From Thermomucor indicae-seudaticae (lineage: Eukaryota > Mucoromycota > Mucoromycetes > Mucorales > Lichtheimiaceae): DNA of 48,168 nt. The stretch is taken from assembly GCA_000787465.1 (NCBI GenBank), contig JSYX01000247.1:1-48168 (forward strand), read 5' to 3'. Shown one piece after another: positions 1 through 8,196 of the stretch. Under the pieces are notes generated by a model that saw only the letters and a list, made by a program, of their open reading frames with translations, was not told the origin of the DNA and made no database searches. The stretch's first letter is position 1, and each line of letters opens with the position of its first letter. Made by a program: the position numbers and the translations under genes.

Positions 1-1
1 T

Positions 2-445
2 GACAAGGCCGCAGATCTGATTCCAGGTATGATACCCAAAGAGACAACCAAAAGTACTTTGATCTGTTTTGGTCTCGACGGCGTCTCTGCGCCTACTGCA
101 AGGGGTGCACCATCATCCATCGAGACTCGTCTCGCGAAACGTATCGTGGACAAAGCCAAGGCATCCTCCAAGGATATCATTGTCACAAGAACAAGCGAAT
201 ATAATACTTCGCAAGTTTGTCCCCGCTGTCTCGGCTAAGGCAAGGAAAGCTTCGTAAAACCCATTAAACGACTGAATACCAAGAAGGATATAATTCGAAT
301 CAAGCAATGTCCTGAATGCTTTGTGATCTTTCACCGCGACAAGATGGCCGCACACAATATAGATATAGTCGCAAGGCATGCCATCAAATTTGGGACAAGG
401 CCAAAGTGTTTTACTCCTGATGTAAAGAAGAAAAAAACCAGCTAG
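2..445 (+). pseudogene. Fanzor/TnpB-like RNA-guided nuclease relic (C-terminal part)
   Basis: The window opens inside an open frame that reads through to a TAA at 236-238 and then continues in the same frame to a TAG at 443-445. The frame shows TSQVCPRC before the TAA and CPECFVIFHRDKMAAHNI after it. These are the two Cys pairs of a TnpB/Fanzor zinc ribbon and the RuvC-III motif, whose Asp (in HRDKMAAHNI) is the third catalytic carboxylate of the family. The segment ICFGLDGVSA upstream fits the region before the zinc ribbon. Fanzors are eukaryotic relatives of TnpB that act as omega-RNA-guided DNA nucleases. The in-frame stop between the Cys pairs makes this copy look dead. Its N-terminal half lies outside the window, so it is also truncated here. 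A tail rich in Ser and Pro follows in another frame (about 445-545). The family call is by motif only. Confidence 0.72.
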
Positions 446-881
446 GAAAAAAGGAAAGCAGCAGCGACGATCTGGCAAGAAGACAAGCAAGAAACAGCAA
501 CAGTGAATCCGTGGCGCCGACCCCGGACTTGCCCCCAGGGCGTACTGTAAGTGATGTCAAAAGCTTTGCGAATGCGACGTTGCTAATATACATTCTATAT
601 AGTTTTAGGTATGTTCATCCTTCTTCAGATGCAAGGACATGTAACTAAACGATGGTGTTCACAATGCCTTCGATTGAGGATTTTGCGTCAAGAGGTTGGA
701 ACGAGGTCTGTCTCTGTGTAGCAGGTACGTGATAGAGGTCTGGCCAAAAAGATCCACTCCGCAATTTGACCCTTGTTTTTGGCTCTTAAGACAACTCGTG
801 ATTCTTATTAGAAATTGCCCTCTGGCTTTTAAGTGAAAACGTTCTTCTCTCTCTAATACGCCTTATCGTAAATTATTAACT
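446..881. other. Intergenic or element interior, no gene seen
   Basis: Between the Fanzor-like relic and the helix-turn-helix relic no intact reading frame is recognised. A Ser/Pro-rich frame (about 445-545) ends at a GTAAGT that could be a splice donor. If the Fanzor-like gene was spliced, this could be its C-terminal tail. If the two relics belong to one element, this is element interior. Confidence 0.4.
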
Positions 882-1328
882 TTCTATTATGACTCGCAAC
901 CATTTATACGTGATGGAGCTCCTCTGACTGAAAATCAATTCAAGATGGTCGTCAGGGTTCACCGGTACTTGGAGACTCATAACGTGATACCAAAGTCGAG
1001 GAAGAAATCCCCCAAGCGCAAGCGCCTTGCTGAGGCTACTGGCGTGTCTGAGACGGTCGCGTAGGAGGCAATTAGTTGCAGCAATGAGAACAAATGCGAG
1101 ATCAGTTAAAGAAGATTTGGGCGTCCGAAAAAGCAGCTGGACCCAAAGTTCGTCACAGCCGTTGGCGAAGTTATTATGAAAGGCAACCAAAACGGCGTGA
1201 CCCTAAACTCACGTATCATCGGAATGGAGCTTTCCAACTTGGGTTTCGTTGTTGCTGACAGGACCCTTCGTAGATACGTTCGCGACCCAGGTTCCAGCTA
1301 TTCGCTGAACTTAAGCCGAGCCAGCTGA
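882..1328 (+). pseudogene. Degenerate transposon ORF with helix-turn-helix segments
   Basis: One frame can be read through two in-frame stops (TAG at 1062-1064, TAA at 1107-1109). Its parts are DGAPLTENQFKMVVRVHRYL, then a Lys/Arg-rich stretch KSRKKSPKRKRLAEATGVS, then RFGRPKKQLDPKFVTAVGEV and TLRRYVRD. The pattern resembles the homeodomain-like DNA-binding N-terminus of eukaryotic DDE transposases: a helix, a basic AT-hook-like RFGRPKK and a second helix-turn-helix. I see no catalytic DDE domain afterwards, so either the rest is deleted or this was a DNA-binding accessory ORF. It lies about 440 bp after the Fanzor-like relic on the same strand and could belong to the same element. The family is not identified. 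Confidence 0.45.
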
Positions 1329-2199
1329 TCTCTTATGGAACAAGTCCGTCAAAGAGAACCAAGAATACCGTAGATAGTACCCTCAGGACTTAAAGCAAGG
1401 ATCAGCTGGCGGTGACGAAATTTCAGAGAGTTAAAGCGAAGATGCAGATGCAGTGGACGCTATGGACATGGACTATCTAGAATAAAAATTAAGCTTGAAG
1501 CTCCGTGATCTTGGCCATTTTTCTACCACTTTTTTGTTCCGTCATCACTCAAAAAATAATAAGTTAAGCCCATCAGAAAAAGACAGAATCGTGTTTCCGG
1601 AAGTGTATTCTTATAGTTTATCAAGTCAGAATGTCGCTGGAGGCTTTGTGTGAAGCAGCAGAAAGCAAAAAGTAAGGAGTGGATCTTTTTGACCAGATCT
1701 CTACAGTAGATTTCAGCATTCTGTTCAGTCCGCGGATGAATCTCGGCTCAGTACTCGGGAATTTTTCATCGTATTTGGTCACGTGCGTATTGTTTATGCG
1801 TCTCCTCCTGGCGTCGACCGATATGGTAATCAGATGGGGCTATTGGTTGTTGGCCGAGGACACATGAATTCCGCGTAGGTTTACGGCGTAACAAAGAACA
1901 TTTAATGTGGTTAAGAGCAAAAAACAAAGGGATGATCTTGTCGTGGAACACCCGATATGAACTTTAACGGTGCGCAAGTCACAATGATTGGTTTCATTAT
2001 GGAATGTCAAGCCAAAATGGCATTATATAAAATGTCTCTGATTATTTCTTTTTTTGGGTCCCCTTTTTTGTTTGTTCATCTTTTGATTTCTCGCTTGTCT
2101 CGGGCACTATTTACAAATAGAAAGAGAGAGCGCGAGAGGAGAAGGAATAATAGAGCCATTTCTCTCTACTTAATATATTTCCGCGCAACCAGAATTTCG
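1329..2199. other. Intergenic spacer with trehalase upstream region
   Basis: No gene is recognised. The last 200 bp hold T-rich tracts and an AG-rich stretch (about 2118-2150) just before the trehalase start, as expected for a fungal promoter and leader. An open frame running from 1957 into the trehalase start is in frame with it, but it lacks a signal peptide and is taken as 5' leader. Confidence 0.4.
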
Positions 2200-4337
2200 A
2201 TGCAGCTACATTCAGCTTCATGGCTTTCGATAGCTATCCTGTTGACGGCCACAACCATAGCCGTTGACGATTTTGTGAGCGTATATAGCAGCTGCAACTC
2301 GCCGATCTATTGTGAAGGTCCTATTCTTAGGACTGTACAATTGGCACGTCTGTTTCCAGACTCGAAAACATTTGTAGACATGGTAATACGCCCACCCCAC
2401 GCTAATTACAGATAGAGAAACGCAGCTTAACATATACCGGATAGCCTACCGCGAAACCTTTAGATCAAGTATTAGCGGCTTTTGAAGCGATCGGTGGTGT
2501 GAACGCAACACGAAAATCAATTGCATCCTTTGTGGGGCAGAACTTCAAAAAGCCGGCAAGCGAGTTGGTGCGATATCACTTGCCAGCCTACGACATGCCT
2601 TTCTGGATCGATGCAGTGGAAGATCCAACGTATCGCGGATGGCTCAAAACGCTGCACCATGCGTGGACGAACCTGACGTTCCAATTCGATACGTCCAGAT
2701 TATGTGAGGGATGCGTATCAAGCACCTTACCTGTCAAGCGCCCGTTTGTCGTTCCGGGCGGTAGGTTCAGAGAATTCTACTACTGGTAAACAAACAACCG
2801 GATATAGTGCGTACAAGACAAGACAGTTAATACGCGATTGGATACTATAGGGACACGTACTTCGTTGTACGCGGTTTATTGCTAAGTGACCTTGATGATC
2901 TTGCAAGAGACATGATCCAAAACCTTCTCGACTTTGTGGATATCTATGGATTTATGCGTACGTCATAACAAAAGTTCCAAATTCATCGATTCGAAATTAC
3001 TGATAGCCATCCGTTGGGACGGGGAAAAAGCGAATGGTGCTAGAATCTATTATCTAAATCGGTCGCAACCGCCCCTTTTAACGGAAATGGTCAAGATATA
3101 CTATGAAAAAACCCAAGATCAGTCATTTTTAGCGCAGGCAATACCGATCCTGGATAAAGAATACCGATTTTGGATTGCCAATACGACAGTCCGGGTCAAA
3201 GATCCACATTCTGAGCGTCATTATTACCTATTAAACCGGTACAATGTCCTCAGCAATTCACCGAGACCCGAGTCTTATGTGGAAGATCACGACGCAGCTT
3301 ATCTCGACAACCAACTGAACGAGACTGAAGTGAGGCAACTGTTCTCCAACTTGGCTACAGGTGCCGAGACAGGCTGGGATTACTCGTCGCGATGGACACG
3401 AAAAAAGGTGGCGCATGATACGATACATGGTTACGATATTTTGCGCACACTCAATACACGAAATATTGTTCCCATCGATCTGAACGCGATTTTGTGGGGC
3501 ATGGAAGACACGTTGGCTCGCTGGCATACTGAGCCTACCAAAGTGAAGTACTACCGGTCCCAAGCCGACCGACGGTTGGACGCCATGGATAAGCTCCTCT
3601 GGAATCCAGACAGGAATGCCTTTTATGATTATAACCTTACAAGCCAAGCTCAAAACGTAGAGTTTACGCCGGCTGGTTTGTATCCCTTTTGGTAAGTGAT
3701 GTCTCCGTCCGCCACGCGCTCCCAGTTTCTACCATATTAAAGAAATTAAAAACAAAAGGTTAGGGGCGGTTCCTGCACGCATCAAGAACAATCCGTCCGT
3801 GTTACGCAGCGTGTTCAACGACACGCGCGAAGCCATGCTGCGGGCCCCTGGATTGCTCACAACGTCCTACCACAATACGACGCTGCAATGGGATTGGCCG
3901 AACGGATGGCCACCGCTTCAATACATTGCCGTAAGGGCTATGCAGAACGTCCAAGATATGTTGCAAGACCGCAGCCTGGAGACCCTCGCTCGGACACTAG
4001 CCGAGCGCAACGCTGCCTCTGCATTCTGTTCCTGGTACAAGACGGGCGGTTCAATAGAGGGTCTTCTTCAGCAACTGCCTGGAAGTACAGATAACGGCCA
4101 CATGTTTGAAAAATTTGACGTGCGGTATATGGGTCTCGCTGGTTCCGGCGGTGAATGTAAGTTTCAACATGCGTTCAGACTCTCTTGCCGCTACTTTTGT
4201 ATGAACACGCTCATGTAGATACTGTTCAAGTCGGTTTCGGGTGGACGAATGGTGTCACGCTCTGGATACTCAACACATTTCCGAATCTCACAGCTCCGGA
4301 TTGCGACACTGCGTTTGCTTATTCCGTTCAACAATGA
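2200..4337 (+). CDS. Secreted trehalase, glycoside hydrolase family 37
   Basis: Hydrolyses alpha,alpha-trehalose to two glucose molecules, probably outside the cell or in the wall or vacuole. Six exons: 2200-2382, 2445-2785, 2851-2957, 3031-3691, 3759-4156, 4219-4337, giving 602 aa. The start at 2200 gives a signal peptide (MQLHSASWLSIAILLTATT). GH37 hallmarks are present: SPIYCEGPILRTVQLARLFPDSKTF near the N-terminus (in two parts), signature 1 PGGRFREFYYWDTYF (about 165-179, rebuilt across an intron), GWDYSSRW with the acid Asp (about 327), signature 2 QWDWPNGWPP (about 474), and EKFD with the presumed base Glu (about 548), followed by GFGWTNGV. Third-intron placement (acceptor at 3030) was chosen because it restores MPNGARIYYLNRS. 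This is the periplasmic/animal-like type, not the cytosolic neutral trehalase with a regulatory N-terminus, and not GH65 acid trehalase. It converges on the UPF0390 gene. Confidence 0.93.
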
Positions 4338-4410
4338 TAGATGACTAGTGCAATATTTTGTATATTATGCGCATGAAAGGAAAACATATTGGATATGTAT
4401 GCTGTTCACT

Positions 4411-4805
4411 TCATTTCTTCTTCTTTTTACCATTGTCTTCGGTTGATTCGGCCACCTTTTTCATTAACGTTAGTTTACCGACAGCATTTGCTTTCACTGC
4501 CATTTGTTTCTCAATATTGTTGTTAATCTTGGCCGATAATTGCTAATGGAGCCCAATCAGCAAACACGTTATAAGAATCGCGCCATTTTATACCACTCCT
4601 TTTACCTTTTGAAGCTTGCGCTGTTTAACCAGAGCAGGCTGTTTCGGAGCGATTGTCCGTGCTGAATCAAACATTAGTTTTGGTAACACTCATACTTTTC
4701 CCTTAGGGAAAATGCAAGCGTACCTCCTTTTTTCAGCTTTTGTGGTTTATGCTGTGTCTTCTTTTTCTGCTGCCCTACTGACTTTTTGACAAAGCCTTGT
4801 GCCAT
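4411..4805 (-). CDS. UPF0390 / DUF2462 family small nucleolar-type protein
   Basis: Small basic protein of 89 aa in three exons on the minus strand: 4805-4724, 4661-4606, 4542-4411. It begins MAQGFVKKSVGQQKKKTQHK, continues LKKGARTIAPKQPALVKQRK across the first intron, and ends in a Lys tail (NGKKKKK). The MAQG start and LKKGxRxIAPK core match the UPF0390 family (human C19orf53, 'Leydig cell tumour 10 kDa protein'). The family has no firmly assigned reaction; human members are reported as nucleolar. All splice sites are GT-AG and keep frame. It is transcribed divergently from fibrillarin, with 211 bp between the start codons, which fits shared expression with ribosome-biogenesis genes. An upstream in-frame extension exists, but MAQG is the conserved family start. 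Confidence 0.82.
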
Positions 4806-5016
4806 TGGGTTTGTAGAGAGATATAAAGTAAAAGCGAGATTGAAGACAGTAGCTGGTTCTTGCGCGGCACTTTTTTTTGTGACAGGCAAAACTTTTTTTG
4901 CTTGGTTTAAGACCTTTTTTTTTCTTTGACACTTCTGTTCACTTTTGATCTCGCTAAAGATCTCTGATTACCGGTTTTTATTTTCCCTACTTTTGTCTTG
5001 AATAACAATATATAAT
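4806..5016. promoter_or_regulatory. Divergent promoter between UPF0390 gene and fibrillarin
   Basis: This 211-bp gap must hold both promoters and both 5' leaders. It is rich in T tracts on the plus strand (for example 4869-4877 and 4915-4923) and has an AT-rich AATAACAATATATAAT just before the fibrillarin ATG. Two genes tied to the nucleolus facing away from each other suggests coordinated control. No specific transcription-factor site is claimed. Confidence 0.55.
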
Positions 5017-6175
5017 ATGGCATTCGACGGTGGACGTGGTGGCCGTGGAGGTCGTGGTGGCCGAGGCGGCGGACGAGGCGGTTTCAGCGATCGAGGTACT
5101 TGTTTCACAGGAAAAAAAAAAAGAAAGGCACTTGAAACGCTGGACCGTATCTAAACGTTAAAATGCATTGTTCCAGGTGGCCGCGGTGGTGGTCGTGGTG
5201 GTGGCCGTGCCGATCGTGGTACTGAAAGAGTAAATATAAATGGGAAAGAGCAGACTTTTTGACGATTTCCTCGATATGTACAGGTGGTCGTGGCGGCGGC
5301 GTCAGCAAACGTGGTGGAGGCCGTGGCGGTGGCCGCGGTGGTGCCCGTGGAGGCAAAGGTGGTCGCGGCGGTGGCCGTGGAGGCAAGGGCGGTGCCAAGG
5401 GCGGCAAGAAAGTTATTATTGAACCTCATCGTCACGAGGGTATCTTTGTCGCTCGCGGCAAGGAAGATCTGTTGGTAACAAAGAACCTCGTGCCTGGCGA
5501 ATCTGTTTACGGTGAAAAGCGGATTTCTGTGGATGGTCCTGATGGCACTCAGATTGAATACCGTGTCTGGAACCCCTTCCGATCCAAGTTGGCTGCTGCT
5601 ATCTTGGGTGGTATCGATCACCTCCACATTGCACCCGGCAAAAAAGTCTTGTATCTCGGTGCTGCTTCTGGTACGTCGGTCTCACACGTCGCTGATGTCG
5701 TCGGCCCTGAAGGCACTGTCTATGCTGTGGAATTCTCGCATCGTTCCGGTCGTGATTTGATCAACATGGCAAAGAAACGAACAAATGTTGTTCCTATTGT
5801 CGAAGATGCTCGTCACCCTCACAAATACCGTATGCTAGTCCCCATGGTGGACGTTATCTTCGCCGACGTTGCTCAACCTGATCAAGCCCGTATCATTACT
5901 CTGAATGCTCACCACTTTCTGAAGAACGACGGACACATTGTAATCTCTATTAAGGCTTCATGCATTGATTCAACTGTCGACGCTGCTACCGTAAGTGATC
6001 TTGTTTATTTGACATCGAAGAAACCAGAAAATACTTACGTCGCTATGTCCAGGTTTTTGCACGGGAAGTCAAGAAATTACAAGAAGAAAAGGTGAAGCCC
6101 CAGGAACAGCTTACTTTGGAACCTTACGAGAGAGATCACGCTGTTGTTGTTGGCAAATATGTCCGCGCTAAGTAA
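5017..6175 (+). CDS. NOP1: Fibrillarin, rRNA 2'-O-methyltransferase (box C/D snoRNP)
   Basis: SAM-dependent methyltransferase of box C/D snoRNPs that 2'-O-methylates pre-rRNA in the nucleolus (family knowledge). Four exons: 5017-5095, 5177-5218, 5284-5990, 6053-6175; 316 aa. The N-terminal glycine-arginine-rich domain (about 1-85, repeats of GRGG and GGRGG) is spread over three exons. The Rossmann methyltransferase follows: [31 protein letters not shown] (SAM loop), [27 protein letters not shown], and [12 protein letters not shown]. It ends [17 protein letters not shown]. Length is normal for the family. Exon 2 is only 42 nt, flanked by phase-1 introns, and encodes one glycine-arginine unit. 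The minus-strand Pro/Arg-rich frame over the repeat is a shadow. Confidence 0.97.
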
Positions 6176-6518
6176 AATCGTTTCTTTTGTAAATATGCCG
6201 TTTTGCTAGAGTGTACAATATGCTGTGGAGGTTGCAAGAAGTTGCTTTACTCTCAAAGTATCAATATCCGCATCAATTCACATCAATTCACAACTAACTT
6301 AAATACGAGTGCTTTGCCTCTATTGACGCTGTTAATTTGGTTATTTAACTATATATCAAGTTAAGGGCTGTCAATTCCTGGTGCTGTTTAAGAGTATGGA
6401 GGCAATTATTGGCCAGGAAAACTTCCTGACTTATCAGCCAATCAAACAATTGCAAAGGTGTAACGGTAGATGTCGTACTGTCTTCTTCCGCTGCACCATT
6501 CTTTCCAAACCAAGCATC
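6176..6518. other. Spacer: fibrillarin 3' end and J-protein upstream region
   Basis: No gene is seen. It contains a short tandem repeat of ACATCAATTC (about 6271-6292) and AT-rich DNA. The frame open from 6381 is in phase with the J-protein but has no recognised domain before MEINKDEAIR and is treated as leader. Confidence 0.4.
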
Positions 6519-7850
6519 ATGGAAATAAATAAGGATGAGGCAATTCGCTGCTTGTCTATTGCTAAAAACCATTATGGCGCCGGAAACTACGCAGCTGCAT
6601 TACGGTTTACGAAAAAGTCTATAAGTCTCTACCCAACTGACGATGCCAAATCGTTTCTGGAAAAGGCTGAAAAGGCTGCAGCAGAACAACCCAACAACGT
6701 CACTTCATCAAAACCCTTCACCAGCACTAATGGCAAGAATCGGACAAACGATCAAACACCAGCAAGTGCACCCTCATCAGAAAAGAAGTACACACGCGAA
6801 CAAGCAGAGGCTGTGAAAAGGATCCTTGCCTGTGGAACTGATTATTACAAAGTTCTGTCGGTGGACAAAGATTGTACTGAGGCTCAGTTGAAGAAGTCAT
6901 ACCGAAAGGTATTTCGTGAAGATTCAGCGTTTACATAAGGGAACTCTCGGCTCATTGTATTTGGTCTATTAGCTCGCTTTGCAATTCCATCCTGACAAAA
7001 ACAGTGCACCGGGTGCTGATGAGGCATTCAAACGTAAGTTACTATCAGGAACAAGACTAATTGCGCGTGCTGTGTCTTATGCTGTGATGTTCTAGTGATT
7101 TCAAAAGCCTTCACGGTGCTTTCTGATCCACAAAAACGAGCCATTCATGATGCGGGTGGTGGGGATCCAGAGCAACGGGGCAGCGGTGGAGTTCCGCCAG
7201 GATTCCACGGACGCACTTACAGAGGGGCGTCATTTGCAGGCGAAGAGATATCACCTGAAGAATTATTCAACATGTTCTTTGGAGGAGGTGCATTCGGTGG
7301 CCCGGGATTCAGTAGTGCCACGTTTGTCGGGCCTGGATTCGTTCCACACACATATTATCGTGCCGGTGCTGGTCGCCGCGCAGCAGCAGCAGCCCAGCAA
7401 CAGCGTGCCAGACAACAGAGCAGCAGCTCAGCAGGCTGGACAATATTGCTGCAGATCTTACCATTGCTTATCTTGTTCGGTTACTCCCTCCTTTCTGGTC
7501 TCTTTTCCGACAGCACACCCACTTTCTCGTTCAAACCCACTTCAGTTTACTCTCAACCTCGGACAACGCATCTTCATCAAGTGCAATATTACGTCAACCC
7601 TTCGACTTTCCGTTCCACAGAACAAAGCCCGTATAAATTATCTCGTGTGGAACAGCAAGTGGAGATGGACTATGTTCGGAATCTCCAGCATGCTTGCTAT
7701 TCTGAAAGGAAAGAGCGAGCCAACCGTCTGAATGCTGCAAGTGGCATATTCGGCATCGGAAGAAACGAGGAACAGTACCAAGCTGCCCTGAAAATGCCAA
7801 TGAAAGCCTGTGATGAAATTGTGCGGTTCGGCTACGATCCTTACTCTTAA
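6519..7850 (+). CDS. ER-membrane J-protein, DNAJB12/DNAJB14 type (DUF1977)
   Basis: Hsp70 co-chaperone expected in the ER membrane with its J domain facing the cytosol, working in membrane-protein folding and ER-associated degradation (role from family). Three exons: 6519-6908, 6973-7033, 7096-7850; 401 aa. The N-terminus has a tandem-helix segment (CLSIAKNHYGAGNYAAALRF) like that of DNAJB12. A low-complexity linker precedes the J domain (about 108-173), with the HPD motif in LALQFHPDKN (residues 136-138) lying on exon 2. Next come a Gly/Phe-rich stretch, a Gln/Ala/Ser run, one membrane span (about 265-287, ILLQILPLLILFGYSLLSGLF), and a C-terminal DUF1977-like tail ending CDEIVRFGYDPYS. The start MEINKDEAIR fits the family; an earlier in-frame Met is less likely. 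Confidence 0.9.
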
Positions 7851-8019
7851 AGAACAACCACTACGAGTAAAACAGGAATCCCTCTGTTGATATCCCCCTT
7901 TTCACCTCATTCTCTGTTGTTTCTCTCTCATTAGATACAAAATATATATGTCTTGTAATACTAATTCAGGCATGGTCATCGCGGGAAACCCAATTTGGAT
8001 GCGATTTGTGATTTGTTGT

Positions 8020-8196
8020 CTATTTTCTTTGGGCTTTGCATTTACGCTTGAGCTCCTTGTTGATAGCACTAATAATGGCGCACAATTGGACTTGCAATGA
8101 GGCGATGGCAAAGTCATTGACCGATCTGAAGAGACTTGTATAAGAATCTGATGAGTGATATTTCGATACATAGATCTCAGTCAACGGTTCAGCCAT
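8020..8196 (-). CDS. Possible small gene, 58 aa, unknown
   Basis: A minus-strand single-exon ORF beginning MAEPLTEIYVSKYHSSDSY and ending INKELKRKCKAQRK. It has a hydrophobic central helix and a basic tail. An in-frame stop lies just upstream, so the start is fairly defined. It converges on the J-protein gene, 169 bp after its stop. I do not recognise the family. It could also be the last exon of a longer spliced gene or chance, since ORFs of this size are common. Confidence 0.25.
   Translation of the reverse strand: MAEPLTEIYVSKYHSSDSYTSLFRSVNDFAIASLQVQLCAIISAINKELKRKCKAQRK

Noticed and set aside
1957..2199. N-terminal extension of trehalase from the Met at 1957
   Set aside because: It would bury the clear signal peptide that begins at 2200, and its sequence is low complexity.
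3001..3030. Trehalase third-intron acceptor at 3006 (CTGATAG)
   Set aside because: It would insert IRWDGEKA before NGARIYYL. The acceptor at 3030 gives MPNGARIYY, as in the family.
5105..5407. Minus-strand Pro/Arg-rich open frame (PPRPPPRPP...)
   Set aside because: It is the antisense shadow of the fibrillarin glycine-arginine repeats; no start or splice logic of its own.
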